Shown here: one piece after another, positions 50,896 to 60,893 of the stretch
Layout: each line of letters begins with the position of its first letter
Position numbering within the stretch: position 1 is the first letter of the stretch
Origin: RUG12519 sp045649685
Lineage (GTDB): Bacteria; Bacillota; Clostridia; Oscillospirales; Ruminococcaceae
NCBI GenBank assembly: GCA_045649685.1
Contig: JAZRQJ010000015.1
Location: 1 to 64,000, forward strand
Reading direction: 5' to 3'
DNA: 64,000 nt
Program-made: the position numbers and the translations under genes
Notes under the pieces: generated by a model
The model's input: the letters and a program-made list of their open reading frames with translations, nothing else
What the model was told of the DNA's origin: nothing
Database searches by the model: none

Positions 50896-53109
50896 ATGGC
50901 CATAATGCCGAGTAAAAAAATGAAATTCAAATTGAATATTGTTGTTTTGGGATTTCTTGTTTTAGGTTTTTTTGTCTTAGTTGGACGTATAATATATATT
51001 TCTTGTTTTGCTGAAGTTGATGGAATCAAATATGGTGTAAAAGCTTATAATCAGCAATTGGCTGCGGATTGTGTTGCGGCTAACAGGGGAACTATTTACG
51101 ATAGAAATATGGTTCCATTAGCACAGAGCGCAACAGTTTGGACTGTGTCTCTTGCACCAAACCAAATAAAAAGTAGTGACGATTCTGAAAAAATTGCTAG
51201 AAAACTTAACGAAATATTGGATGTTGAATATGAAAAAATATTGAACAAGTGTAATTCAAAAACGAAATATGAGATAGTTAAAAAGAAAGTTGAAAAGCCA
51301 GAAATAGATAAAATTTTAGATTTTATAAATGATAATAATATTTCTGGGATACATATGGTTGAAGATACAAAGAGATATTATCCAATGGGAAACATGGCAG
51401 CTCAAACTATCGGGTTTGTTGGTGGTGATAATCAGGGACTTTTGGGTGTTGAACTTGCTTATAATAAAGAACTATCTGGAGTTGCGGGAAAGGTTACGGG
51501 TGTTCAAAATGCTAAGGGTGGCCCTATGCCATACGATTATGAATATTATTATCCTTCGCAGGATGGTAATTCGTTGATATTGTCTATAGATAGCACATTG
51601 CAACATTATTGTGAAAAAGCGTTAGATGAGGTTTTGAAGATACGAAGACCTGCCAACAGATGTCTTGCTATGATGACAAATGTGAATACCGGTGAAATAT
51701 TGGCGCTTGCTATAAAACCTGATTTTAATTTGAATAATCCTTTTATATTGCCGCCTAAAGAACAATTTCCAGCACTTGAAGGTAAATCTGAGGTTGATGC
51801 TAGAACGGCTGTTTGGACAAATAAAGCGGTATCTGAAACTTATGAACCGGGTTCGGTTTTTAAGGTTGTTACTGGATCTGCAGCTCTGGAAGAAGGCACG
51901 ATGACTTTGGATAACACATTTCATTGCAATGGTTCTTGTGTTGTGGATGATAGAACATTTCATTGCTGGAGTTGGCAAAAAGGTGGGCATGGACATCAGA
52001 ATTTTACTCAGGCATTTATCAATTCCTGTAACCCAGCATTTATCAAAATTGGTGCTTCAATAGGCCCGAAAGTTTTCTTTAGATATTTTTCTATGTATGG
52101 TATGACTGAGAGAACAAATATAGATTTGCCGGGAGAAACAGATTCTCTATATGTTAGGGAAAAGGATTTAACTCCGGTTTCTTTTGCATCTGAATGTTTT
52201 GGTCAAACAGAGGCTATAACAGTTTTACAGATGATGACAGCTTTTAATGCTGTTATAAATGGTGGATATATGCATACGCCGCATGTGGTTAATCAAGTAG
52301 TAGATAGTAATGGAAATATATTGAAAACTAATGGAAGCGATACAAAACGACAAGTAATATCCGAAACAACGTCGAATGTTATGAGGGGTGTTTTGGAAAA
52401 TGTTGTTAAAGGAATTGATGGAAAAGGGACAAATGCTAGTATTCCAGGGTATAGGATACTGGGCAAATCTGGAACGGGACAAAACCTGAAATATAAGCAA
52501 CAAACGGGTAAAGATATATATGTTAGTTCTTTTGCAGGAGCACTGCCAGCAGATAGGCCACAGTATTCGCTTTTAATATTAATAGACACACCAACAGATG
52601 GAACTTATTATGGAGGAACAATTGCAAGTCCTGTTTTTGCTAAAATAATGGCAGAAGCAGCTCAATATTTAGGAATTTCCCCTGAGTATACTAAGGAAGA
52701 GTTGGAACATCTTTCAGTGGTAGTTCCTGCATGTGAAGGTCTTTCTGTGGATGAAGCTAAAGGGAAATTAGCAAAATCTAATTTTAAGAACGTTGAAGTT
52801 GTTGGAAATGGTGGAACGGTTCTTAATCAAATACCAAAGACTGGAAGTAATGTTAGCAGATCGACAAAAGTTATTTTATATACAGATAATACTGCGAAAC
52901 AGTCAGTAAGTGTGCCAAATGTTATAGGACTTAGTCAAGCAGAGGCAAATAGTGTTTTGGCAAATAGTGGATTGAATTTGTCTATTGAAAATTCGGGAGT
53001 TCAAAGTCAAAAGGCAAAAGCTGTTTCACAGTCTCCTGCCCAGGGAACTAGTGTTACAAGGGGAACAGTTGTTTCTGTTAGCTTTTTGACAGATGATGAA
53101 ACAGGTTAA
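50896..53109 (+). CDS. PASTA-domain class B penicillin-binding protein (FtsI/SpoVD-like)
   Basis: This transpeptidase cross-links septal or spore peptidoglycan. The 737-residue product has one N-terminal membrane segment (about residues 15-35), a dimerisation domain with NRGTIYDRNMVPLAQSA, and the transpeptidase domain with S320VFK as catalytic SxxK, S377CN as SxN and K524SGTG. Two C-terminal PASTA domains follow (SVVVPACEGLSVDEAKGKL and VSVPNVIGLSQAEANSVLA). I chose ATG 50896 after GTGGGGG. Only one such gene lies in the cluster, so a split into vegetative PBP2b and sporulation SpoVD is not visible here. Confidence 0.95.
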   Translation: MAIMPSKKMKFKLNIVVLGFLVLGFFVLVGRIIYISCFAEVDGIKYGVKAYNQQLAADCVAANRGTIYDRNMVPLAQSATVWTVSLAPNQIKSSDDSEKIARKLNEILDVEYEKILNKCNSKTKYEIVKKKVEKPEIDKILDFINDNNISGIHMVEDTKRYYPMGNMAAQTIGFVGGDNQGLLGVELAYNKELSGVAGKVTGVQNAKGGPMPYDYEYYYPSQDGNSLILSIDSTLQHYCEKALDEVLKIRRPANRCLAMMTNVNTGEILALAIKPDFNLNNPFILPPKEQFPALEGKSEVDARTAVWTNKAVSETYEPGSVFKVVTGSAALEEGTMTLDNTFHCNGSCVVDDRTFHCWSWQKGGHGHQNFTQAFINSCNPAFIKIGASIGPKVFFRYFSMYGMTERTNIDLPGETDSLYVREKDLTPVSFASECFGQTEAITVLQMMTAFNAVINGGYMHTPHVVNQVVDSNGNILKTNGSDTKRQVISETTSNVMRGVLENVVKGIDGKGTNASIPGYRILGKSGTGQNLKYKQQTGKDIYVSSFAGALPADRPQYSLLILIDTPTDGTYYGGTIASPVFAKIMAEAAQYLGISPEYTKEELEHLSVVVPACEGLSVDEAKGKLAKSNFKNVEVVGNGGTVLNQIPKTGSNVSRSTKVILYTDNTAKQSVSVPNVIGLSQAEANSVLANSGLNLSIENSGVQSQKAKAVSQSPAQGTSVTRGTVVSVSFLTDDETG

Positions 53110-53156
53110 TTAGTTTCATTATTGTGATTATTTATATAAGAAAGAGGTTGTAAAGT

Positions 53157-54605
53157 ATGAAGTTAGTTAAACTTCTTGAGGACATAGAATATAGCGGAGT
53201 TGTTATGGATTCTGAAATATCTTTTTTGACTTGTGATTCTAGACAAGTGAAAGAAGGATGTGTTTTTGCGTGTTTAAAGGGTGTGAATTGTGATGGTCAT
53301 GACTATGCACTTCAAGCGAGTAAAAGCGGGGCTTCTGCTGTTTTAGTTGAGAGAGACATGGGTGTTGCTAATCAAATTATTGTAGATAATACTCATGCCG
53401 CATATGCAAAAATGTGTGCTAATTTTTATGGTAATCCTGCCAAAAAATTGAAATTTATTGGCGTTACAGGAACTAATGGCAAAACAACTGTTACTAATAT
53501 TTTAAAACATATCTTGTCTATGGAAAACAAAAAAGTAGGCTTGATTGGAACAATACAAAATGAGATTGGTGATACAATAATTAAAACTGATAAAACAACT
53601 CCCAATCATTTGGAATATCAAAAATTACTAAAAGATATGGTTGATGGTGGTTGTGAATATGTTGTTATGGAGGTTTCATCTCATGCACTAGAGCAGCATA
53701 GAATAGCAGATACTAAATTTGAAATTGGTGTGTTTACTAATTTGTCACAAGATCACTTAGATTATCATGAAACAATGGAAAAATATTACGAAGCTAAAAA
53801 GAAGTTGTTTGAAGTTAGCAAAATGGCTGTTATTTGTATAGATGATGAATATGGAAAAAGACTTGCCAAAGAAGTTAGTTGCAGTACGGTTACATTTTCT
53901 GTTAATAGTGATGATTCTAGTTATAGAGCCAGTGAAATTAGTATAAATGCTAGCGGAGTGAAATATAAATTAACTGGTGACAACGATAGTGAATTTATTT
54001 GTTTTTCAACACCAGGAATGTTTTCTGTCCACAATTCAATGGCGGCAGCTATAGTTGGATTTTTATTAGGTTTTAATGGGAAAAACGTAGTGAATGATAT
54101 AGCAAAATGCAAACCAGTTAAAGGTAGGAGTGAAAATATACCTACCAATAGAGATTTTTATGTTATATGCGATTATGCACATTCTCCAGACGGATTGAAA
54201 AATATATTGGATTCTATAAATAGCTATAGCAATGGTAGAGTAGTTACTTTGTTTGGCTGTGGTGGAGACAGAGATAAAACAAAAAGACCTATTATGGGAG
54301 AAGTTGCTGCTAAAAATTCAGACTTTTTAATTGTAACCTCAGATAATCCGCGCACAGAAGATCCTGATCTCATAATAGAGGATATTATTGTTGGTGTTGA
54401 AAAAGAAAATAAACCATATATAAAAATAACCGATCGTAAAGAAGCAATAAAATATGCACTTGAAAATGCAAAAAAAGATGATATAATTTTGTTGGCTGGA
54501 AAAGGTCATGAGGATTATCAAATTATTGGTAAGAAAAAAATAGATATGGATGAAAGAGATATTGTTAAGGAAATATTGAATAGTTTAGATGAGCGAGGCC
54601 TATAA
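53157..54605 (+). CDS. murE: UDP-MurNAc-tripeptide synthetase (meso-DAP-adding)
   Basis: MurE adds the third residue to UDP-MurNAc-L-Ala-D-Glu. The 482-residue product has the ATP-binding GVTGTNGKTTVTNILKH near residue 104, VMEVSSHALEQHRI and the C-terminal domain. The substrate-selecting motif is D396NPR, which in characterised enzymes means meso-diaminopimelate rather than L-lysine. It follows the penicillin-binding protein gene after 47 nt; AAAGAGG is the ribosome binding site. Confidence 0.97.
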   Translation: MKLVKLLEDIEYSGVVMDSEISFLTCDSRQVKEGCVFACLKGVNCDGHDYALQASKSGASAVLVERDMGVANQIIVDNTHAAYAKMCANFYGNPAKKLKFIGVTGTNGKTTVTNILKHILSMENKKVGLIGTIQNEIGDTIIKTDKTTPNHLEYQKLLKDMVDGGCEYVVMEVSSHALEQHRIADTKFEIGVFTNLSQDHLDYHETMEKYYEAKKKLFEVSKMAVICIDDEYGKRLAKEVSCSTVTFSVNSDDSSYRASEISINASGVKYKLTGDNDSEFICFSTPGMFSVHNSMAAAIVGFLLGFNGKNVVNDIAKCKPVKGRSENIPTNRDFYVICDYAHSPDGLKNILDSINSYSNGRVVTLFGCGGDRDKTKRPIMGEVAAKNSDFLIVTSDNPRTEDPDLIIEDIIVGVEKENKPYIKITDRKEAIKYALENAKKDDIILLAGKGHEDYQIIGKKKIDMDERDIVKEILNSLDERGL

Positions 54606-54633
54606 AGTTTTTGTTATTTAGGGGGAATTGGAA

Positions 54634-56016
54634 ATGGATCCAATTAAGATTAAAGATGTTGTGGATTCTGTTTATGGAGTGGCCAAACATGTTACTTGCA
54701 AGGAAATAAAAGATGTGGTAATTGATAACAGATGTGTTACTGATGGATGTGCTTTTGTTGCAATTAAAGGTGATAGATTTGATGGACATGATTTCATACA
54801 GTCTGCTATTGATAAAGGCGCTAGTGTCGTTATTACTGAAAAGGAACAACTGTTAGTTCCACAAATTATTGTTGAAGATACACAAAGAGCTCTTTTAGAT
54901 TTGGCTTGCTTGAATAGAAGCAGATTTTCAGGAATGCTGGTTGGAATTACAGGAAGTGTTGGCAAAACAACCACTAAAGAAATGGTTGCGAAGGTTTTAA
55001 GTAGTAAGATGAATGTTTTAAAAACGATTGGAAATTTAAATAATAAAATAGGGCTTTCTAAAACCTTATTTGGGCTAGATTCATCACATGAAGCTGCTGT
55101 AATTGAAATGGGAATGTCTAATGCTGGTGAAATTTCTGCGTTGAGCCAAACATCTAAACCTACTGTTGGGATTATAACTAATATAGGAATATCTCATATT
55201 GAAAATTTTGAATCTAGAGATGGAATATTAAAGGCAAAGTTGGAAATATTAGATGGTATGCCTAATGGGTCAACTTTAATTGTTAGTGGAGATAATGATA
55301 AACTAAAAGATTTAATTTTGCCAGATCATACAATTGTAAGATGTGGAATAGAAAATAAAGATTGCGATTATTTTGCTGATAATATCAAAACTGATGGCTT
55401 AAAAACCGAATTTGATGTAAAATATAAAGGAAACATTGTTCATGTAATGATTCCTACTGTTGGTAGCCATAATGTTTTGAACGCATTATATGGATTTGCT
55501 GTTGGTATTATAGCTAATATTGAACCTGATGAAATTGCTAAGTCTTTGGGAGAATATCAGGCAGTTGGAATGCGCCAAAAGATTTTTAATATAGACGGAG
55601 TTACTGTAATGGGAGATTGTTATAATGCAAGTCCGGAATCGATGAAAGCTGCTATGACTGCTTTAATGACAATTCCGTGCAAAGGAAGGAGAATTGCAGT
55701 TTTAGGAGATATGTTAGAGCTTGGAGACATATCATTAAAATCACATCAAGATGTTGGAAACGTTGCAGCAAGTTTTGGTATAGATGAGGTATATTGTTGC
55801 GGCAAAAACGCTAAACATATATATGAAGGAGCCATTAATTATTGTAATTCTAAAAATGAAGATTGCAGCTCGCAGGTAAAATATTTTGAAGATAAAGAAG
55901 ATTTGGTTAAAGAACTAAAAAAAGAAATAAAAATGGGAGATGCTGTGCTGTTTAAAGCAAGTAGAATTATGAAGTTTGAAGATATAATGGATAGCGTTTT
56001 TAATGGTATAGAATAA
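54634..56016 (+). CDS. murF: UDP-MurNAc-tripeptide D-alanyl-D-alanine ligase
   Basis: MurF adds D-Ala-D-Ala to the nucleotide precursor. The 460-residue product has VIDNRCVTDGCAFVAIKGDR, the ATP-binding GITGSVGKTTTKEMVAKV near residue 107, VIEMGMSNAGEIS, NIGISHIENF and DCYNASPESMKAAM. I chose ATG 54634 after GGGGGAA; a TTG at 54628 is in frame. Confidence 0.97.
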   Translation: MDPIKIKDVVDSVYGVAKHVTCKEIKDVVIDNRCVTDGCAFVAIKGDRFDGHDFIQSAIDKGASVVITEKEQLLVPQIIVEDTQRALLDLACLNRSRFSGMLVGITGSVGKTTTKEMVAKVLSSKMNVLKTIGNLNNKIGLSKTLFGLDSSHEAAVIEMGMSNAGEISALSQTSKPTVGIITNIGISHIENFESRDGILKAKLEILDGMPNGSTLIVSGDNDKLKDLILPDHTIVRCGIENKDCDYFADNIKTDGLKTEFDVKYKGNIVHVMIPTVGSHNVLNALYGFAVGIIANIEPDEIAKSLGEYQAVGMRQKIFNIDGVTVMGDCYNASPESMKAAMTALMTIPCKGRRIAVLGDMLELGDISLKSHQDVGNVAASFGIDEVYCCGKNAKHIYEGAINYCNSKNEDCSSQVKYFEDKEDLVKELKKEIKMGDAVLFKASRIMKFEDIMDSVFNGIE

Positions 56017-56035
56017 TTGAAAGGACGAAAATATC

Positions 56036-57034
56036 ATGGTTTTGACGGCAAGTTTGCTGGCAATTGTAGTATCTTTTTTAACTACAGCTTTGGTTGGAAT
56101 AATAATAATTCCAATTTTGAAGAGATTAAAAGTAGGTCAATCTATAAAAGAAATAGGCCCAACGTGGCATGCAAATAAAAATGGAACACCAACTATGGGA
56201 GGAGTATTATTCATAATTGGAATTATTACAGGAGTTGTTGTTGCATATGGTGTTTTGCAAATGTTTGCGGATAAATTGAGTGTATTAGATATTAAAGATT
56301 TGATTCGGCTTTGGGCAGGAGTCTTTTGTTCAGTGGGATTTGGATTGATTGGTTTATTTGATGATTATATAAAGGTTGTGAAAAAAAGAAATAAAGGATT
56401 ATCGGCAATTCAGAAAACTTTGTTTCAATTTATAATTGTTTTAGTATATTTTTTCACTTTGGTAGTAAATAATTGTTTGAGCACGGTTGTTGATATACCA
56501 CTTTTTGGATTGGTGGATTTTGGAAATTTTTATTATGTAATATCTATATTGGGAATATATGGTGTTGTTAATGCCGTTAATTTAACGGATGGCCTTGATG
56601 GTTTGGCTAGTTCTGTAACAGCTGTTTATGCTATAGTATTTATGATTATATCAAATTGTTTGCAGTTTTATACAATGAATATCCTTTCGGCTGCACTTTG
56701 TGGAGGATGTTTAGGATTTTTAGTTTGGAATTTTTATCCGGCTAAAGTTTTTATGGGTGATACAGGATCAATGTTTTTAGGAGGTATGGTTGTATCTCTT
56801 GGGTTTGGAACAAATCAGCCAATTTTGATTTTGATTGTTGGAATTATTTATATAGTTGAGGCTATGTCGGTTGTTATTCAAGTTATTAGTTTCAAAACTA
56901 CTGGTAAAAGAGTATTTAAAATGAGTCCAATACATCATCATTTTGAAATGTGTGGTTGGAGTGAAGTTAAAATTGTAATGGTTTTTTCGGCTGTTACAGC
57001 GGTTTTTGGTTGTATTGCAGTTTTATTAATATAA
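56036..57034 (+). CDS. mraY: phospho-MurNAc-pentapeptide transferase
   Basis: MraY transfers phospho-MurNAc-pentapeptide to undecaprenyl phosphate, making lipid I in the membrane. The 332-residue product has about ten hydrophobic segments, GPTWHANKNGTPTMGGVLFI, GLFDDYIKVVKKRNKGLSA with the Asp pair, VNLTDGLDGLASSVTAVYA, KVFMGDTGSMFLGG and the HIHHHFE-type SPIHHHFEMCGWSE. It follows murF; murD, which often comes next, is absent. Confidence 0.97.
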   Translation: MVLTASLLAIVVSFLTTALVGIIIIPILKRLKVGQSIKEIGPTWHANKNGTPTMGGVLFIIGIITGVVVAYGVLQMFADKLSVLDIKDLIRLWAGVFCSVGFGLIGLFDDYIKVVKKRNKGLSAIQKTLFQFIIVLVYFFTLVVNNCLSTVVDIPLFGLVDFGNFYYVISILGIYGVVNAVNLTDGLDGLASSVTAVYAIVFMIISNCLQFYTMNILSAALCGGCLGFLVWNFYPAKVFMGDTGSMFLGGMVVSLGFGTNQPILILIVGIIYIVEAMSVVIQVISFKTTGKRVFKMSPIHHHFEMCGWSEVKIVMVFSAVTAVFGCIAVLLI

Positions 57035-57082
57035 TCTATTGGAGAGATTATATTAAAATTTCCTTGTGGGAGGGGGAACAGC

Positions 57083-58291
57083 GTGAAAAAGAAAATTAAC
57101 AATAGACTTACAAGGAATATGAACAGTAGAAATATTATTGGACAAAAAAATATGGATCCAGTTTTTTTGATATTAGTTTTTATTTTGCTGGCTTTTGGTC
57201 TTGTTATGCTTTTTTCAGCTAGTTTTGCTAGGGCATATTACTATAAGCAAGGAAATAGTTTTCATTTTATATCCAAACAAGTGATACATGCGACAATAGG
57301 AGTAGTCGGCATGCTTATTATATCTAAGATAGATTATAATAAATATAGAAAATATGCTATTCCATTATTTTTGGTGTCACTTTGTTTATTGGTTGTTGTT
57401 TTGTTTACAAAAGGCGATGAACATGGAATAAAAAGATGGATACCATTGGGGCCATTAGGGCAGTTTCAGCCGTCAGAACTTATGAAATTTGCTTTAATTT
57501 TATTGTTTGCGTCAATTATTTCTGCAAATTACAATAAAATGAAAACATTTCGATATGGTGTTTTGATTTTTGTTATATTGTTAGGAATAGTTGTGGCGTT
57601 GATGTATTTAGAACCACATCTTTCAGGAGTGGTTTTGATGTGTTCTATAGCTGGAACCATGATGTTTGTTGGTGGAACAAAGCCTAGGTGGTTTGTTATA
57701 TTGTTTGTTGTGGCTGGAATAGCTTTGGTTTATATTTTGTTGTTCAAAGGTAACTACATGAGTGGACGTGCGTATTACTGGTTACATCCTTTTTCTGATC
57801 CTCGTGATAAGACTATGCAAACTGATCAGAGTCTATTAGCAATAGGGTCTGGTGGTGTTTTTGGATTGGGATTAGGTCAATCTAGACAGAAATTTATGTA
57901 TTTGCCAGAAGTGCACAATGACTTTATATTTGCAGTTATTTGTGAAGAACTAGGTGTTGTTGGGGCCGTTGCGGTTATTGTCTTATTTTTACTTTTTTGT
58001 TATAAAGGATTTGAAATTGCATCAAAATCTCCAGATAAGTTTGGAACTTTAATGTGTGCTGGGATTGTTGCTCAGTTTGGAATTCAGGCCATGTTTAATA
58101 TTGCGGTTGTTACGGCAACGGTGCCTAATACGGGAATAAGTTTGCCATTTTTTAGTTATGGAGGAACAGCGCTTGCTATGCAGCTTTTTGAAATGGGTGT
58201 TGTTTTAAGCGTTTCTAGACATTCTATAACACCTAAATTGTCGGATATTACCCATATTGGTAGGAAAAAAGTAGGAAAAATCAAAAATTAA
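57083..58291 (+). CDS. ftsW: SEDS peptidoglycan glycosyltransferase FtsW/SpoVE
   Basis: FtsW polymerises lipid II at the septum with its penicillin-binding partner. The 402-residue product has about ten membrane segments and SEDS family marks: LMLFSASFARAYYY, KRWIPLGPLGQFQPSELMKF, AYYWLHPFSDP, PEVHNDFIFAVICEELG, and the C-terminal NTGISLPFFSYGGTALAMQ. It starts at GTG 57083 after GGAGGGGG. It may serve both division and sporulation, since no second copy is in view. Confidence 0.95.
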   Translation: MKKKINNRLTRNMNSRNIIGQKNMDPVFLILVFILLAFGLVMLFSASFARAYYYKQGNSFHFISKQVIHATIGVVGMLIISKIDYNKYRKYAIPLFLVSLCLLVVVLFTKGDEHGIKRWIPLGPLGQFQPSELMKFALILLFASIISANYNKMKTFRYGVLIFVILLGIVVALMYLEPHLSGVVLMCSIAGTMMFVGGTKPRWFVILFVVAGIALVYILLFKGNYMSGRAYYWLHPFSDPRDKTMQTDQSLLAIGSGGVFGLGLGQSRQKFMYLPEVHNDFIFAVICEELGVVGAVAVIVLFLLFCYKGFEIASKSPDKFGTLMCAGIVAQFGIQAMFNIAVVTATVPNTGISLPFFSYGGTALAMQLFEMGVVLSVSRHSITPKLSDITHIGRKKVGKIKN

Positions 58292-58316
58292 AGTAAGTTA
58301 TTTAATCTATGATTTA

Positions 58317-58352
58317 GAGGAGGTTAAGGTGCTGAGGTAGCACTAATTTTTG
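58317..58352 (+). promoter_or_regulatory. murG translation initiation region with a hairpin between ribosome binding site and start
   Basis: The strong site GAGGAGG (58317-58323) lies 26 nt before the first possible start, TTG 58350. Between them GTGCT/AGCAC forms a small hairpin (58329-58343) with loop GAGGT. If it folds, the site and the TTG are effectively 11 nt apart. A GTG at the hairpin start opens only a three-codon frame ending in TAG at 58338. Confidence 0.5.
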
Positions 58353-58355
58353 AAC

Positions 58356-59468
58356 ATGAATATACTTTTTGTTGCTGGAGGAACAGCCGGACACATTAAT
58401 CCTGCTATTGCTATTGCAGATTATTTTAAAAACAACTTAAAAGATGTAAAAATTTGTTTTGCGGGCACGCCGAGAGGAATGGAAGCTACCTTGGTGCCCA
58501 AAGCTGGATATGATTTTGTTTCTATGAGAGTTCGTGGTTTTCAGAGAAGGCCGTCTGTTAAAAATTTTTTTAGAAACGTTGACGCTTGCTATTTGTTTGC
58601 AATATCTAGATTTAAAGCTTCTGAAATTATTAGAAAATTTAAGCCAGATATTGTCATTGGAACAGGTGGATATGTTTCTGGACCAATTTTATTGCAGGCA
58701 AAAAGAATGGGAATAAAAACAGCTATTCATGAACAGAATGCATATCCTGGAGTTACTAATAAGGTCTTGGCTAAAAAAGCTGATATTGTCTTTTTGGCAG
58801 TGGATGAGGCAAAGAAAAAATTCCCAGATTGCAATTCGATTGTTGTGGGAAATCCCGTTAGAGATAGTGTTTTGTCGCAAACTAAAGCTCAAGCTAGAAA
58901 AATTTTAAATATGGATGATAATTTTTGTATATTGTCATTTGGAGGTAGTTTGGGTGCGGTTAAAGTTAATGAAATAGCAGCTGATTTGATGGGTTGGCAC
59001 AGCAAATTTGGAAAGATAAATCATATTCATGCAATGGGAAAACTTGGGGCAACTTGTTTCCCAGATATGTTAAAAAGACGTGGTGTTGATCCTAAGAAAA
59101 ATCCTAGACTAGATATAAGACAATATATACATAATATGGACATATGCATGGCGGCTGCAGATTTAGTGGTTTGTCGATCTGGTGCTTTAACATTGGCTGA
59201 GTTAGAAGCGACAGGAAAACCTTCAATTTTGATTCCATCTCCTAATGTGGCAGAAAATCATCAATACCATAATGCGATGGTGCTTCAAAAAAGGAAAGCC
59301 GCGGTTGTAATTGAAGAGAAATCATATAGCAAAGAAAATTTGATTGAAACGGTAAAATCTTTTTATGAAAATAGAGAAAAATTAATTACATATAGTAAAA
59401 ATGCATCTAAAATGGCCATATTGGATACTCCAAAAAGAGTATTTGATTCTGTTATGAATTTGTTTTAA
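58356..59468 (+). CDS. murG: UDP-GlcNAc:undecaprenyl-PP-MurNAc-pentapeptide GlcNAc transferase
   Basis: MurG converts lipid I to lipid II on the inner membrane face. The product has the N-terminal GGTAGHINPAIAIADYF, RVRGFQRRPSVKNF, VIGTGGYVSGPILLQA, AIHEQNAYPGVTNK, SFGGSLGAVKVNEI and CRSGALTLAELEATGKPS with PSPNVAENHQ, all family blocks. ATG 58356 gives the standard N-terminus; TTG 58350 two codons earlier is equally possible given the upstream hairpin arrangement. It is 370 residues from the ATG. Confidence 0.96.
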   Translation: MNILFVAGGTAGHINPAIAIADYFKNNLKDVKICFAGTPRGMEATLVPKAGYDFVSMRVRGFQRRPSVKNFFRNVDACYLFAISRFKASEIIRKFKPDIVIGTGGYVSGPILLQAKRMGIKTAIHEQNAYPGVTNKVLAKKADIVFLAVDEAKKKFPDCNSIVVGNPVRDSVLSQTKAQARKILNMDDNFCILSFGGSLGAVKVNEIAADLMGWHSKFGKINHIHAMGKLGATCFPDMLKRRGVDPKKNPRLDIRQYIHNMDICMAAADLVVCRSGALTLAELEATGKPSILIPSPNVAENHQYHNAMVLQKRKAAVVIEEKSYSKENLIETVKSFYENREKLITYSKNASKMAILDTPKRVFDSVMNLF

Positions 59469-59531
59469 AATTATTTATGATGGTATAAAAAATTTTTGAT
59501 ATTAATAAATTGTTTATAATTCACCCAATTT

Positions 59532-59561
59532 TTGCGATGAGCATAAAATAAGCTGTATACT
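59532..59561 (+). promoter_or_regulatory. promoter of murA
   Basis: TTGCGA at 59532-59537 and TATACT at 59556-59561 are 18 nt apart, 25 nt before the murA start. The remainder of the murG-murA spacer is AT-rich. Confidence 0.5.
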
Positions 59562-59585
59562 TATTGTGCAGCGGGGGTGCCGTAA

Positions 59586-60845
59586 ATGGAAAAAATAGTT
59601 GTAAATGGAGGAAAAAAATTACAAGGTGAGTGTAGTGTTCAGGGATCTAAAAATGCAAGTTTGCCTATAATAGGAGCTACTATGTTAACTAGTGGTGAAA
59701 ATGTATTACATATGTGCCCTAGGTTACGAGATACTACTACAGCTTGTGAAATTTTACAATTATTAGGGTGTAAAACGAATTGGCAAGATGATGCTTTAAT
59801 TATAGACTCGTTTGGACTTTGCAATAATGAAATATCTAAAAATTTAATGAACCAAATGAGATCATCCATAATATTTTTGGGGGCAATTTTGGCTAGATGT
59901 GGAGAGGCTAAAGTTTATTTCCCCGGAGGTTGTGACATAGGTAGCAGGCCAATAGATCTCCATATTGACGCTTTGAAGAAAATGGGAGTTAGTGTAAATG
60001 AATGTGGAGGACAATTAGATTGTAAAGTCGATGGCGATAGAATGCATGGGGCCGAGATATTTTTATCTTTTCCAAGTGTTGGGGCAACAGAAAACATCTT
60101 GTTAGCTGCTGTTACCGCAGAAGGAAAAACTATTATAAATAATGCGGCTGTTGAGCCAGAAATAAAAGATCTTTGTAATTATTTAAATAAATGTGGAGCA
60201 AAAGTAATTGGTGGAGGAACACAGGTTATACGGATTGAAGGGGTAGATAAGTTAACACCTTGTGAATATACAATTATGCCAGACAGAATAGTTGCTGCTA
60301 CATTACTTTGTGGTGTGGCTGCAACAGGAGGAGAAGTTCTTTTAAAGTCTGTTAATGTTAGCAATTTGAGCTCTGTTTTACCAGTATTATCTGATATGGG
60401 ATGTAGAATACGCGTTTTTGGAAAATCAATCTTTTTGAAATCTAAAGATTTTCTTATTGCACCTAAACAACCTATTCGGACTATGCCATATCCTGGGTTT
60501 CCAACTGATTTGCAACCTATAATGATGGCACTGTCGTGTGTTGTGGGGGGAACAACCATATTTGTTGAAACTATTTTTGAAAATCGATTTAGACATGTTC
60601 CAGAACTGAAACGTTTGGGAGCGTCTATAAGAGTTGAGGGCAGAGTTGCAGTAGTTGAAGGACGTAGAGAACTCACGGGAGCTTGTGTATATGGAACAGA
60701 TTTAAGAGGAGGAGCTTCTTTGATAGTTGCCGCTTTAGCAGCGGCTGGAAGGACGGAAATTTTTAAATTATGCTATGTAGATAGGGGATATGAAAAGATA
60801 GAAGAGCAGTTTTCTAAATTAGGAGCCTATATTTTTAGATTATAG
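59586..60845 (+). CDS. murA: UDP-N-acetylglucosamine 1-carboxyvinyltransferase
   Basis: MurA transfers enolpyruvate from PEP to UDP-GlcNAc, the first committed peptidoglycan step. The 419-residue product has the substrate-binding GSKNASLPIIGATML near residue 21, RSSIIFLGAILAR and the active-site loop PGGCDIGSRPIDLHI, where Cys116 is the residue alkylated by fosfomycin in sensitive enzymes. DLRGGASLIVAALAA is the C-terminal signature. It starts after GCGGGGGT. Confidence 0.96.
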   Translation: MEKIVVNGGKKLQGECSVQGSKNASLPIIGATMLTSGENVLHMCPRLRDTTTACEILQLLGCKTNWQDDALIIDSFGLCNNEISKNLMNQMRSSIIFLGAILARCGEAKVYFPGGCDIGSRPIDLHIDALKKMGVSVNECGGQLDCKVDGDRMHGAEIFLSFPSVGATENILLAAVTAEGKTIINNAAVEPEIKDLCNYLNKCGAKVIGGGTQVIRIEGVDKLTPCEYTIMPDRIVAATLLCGVAATGGEVLLKSVNVSNLSSVLPVLSDMGCRIRVFGKSIFLKSKDFLIAPKQPIRTMPYPGFPTDLQPIMMALSCVVGGTTIFVETIFENRFRHVPELKRLGASIRVEGRVAVVEGRRELTGACVYGTDLRGGASLIVAALAAAGRTEIFKLCYVDRGYEKIEEQFSKLGAYIFRL

Positions 60846-60893
60846 ATTAGTTTGTATATTAAACTTATGTGAGAGTTTATTAGGAGAAGGATA

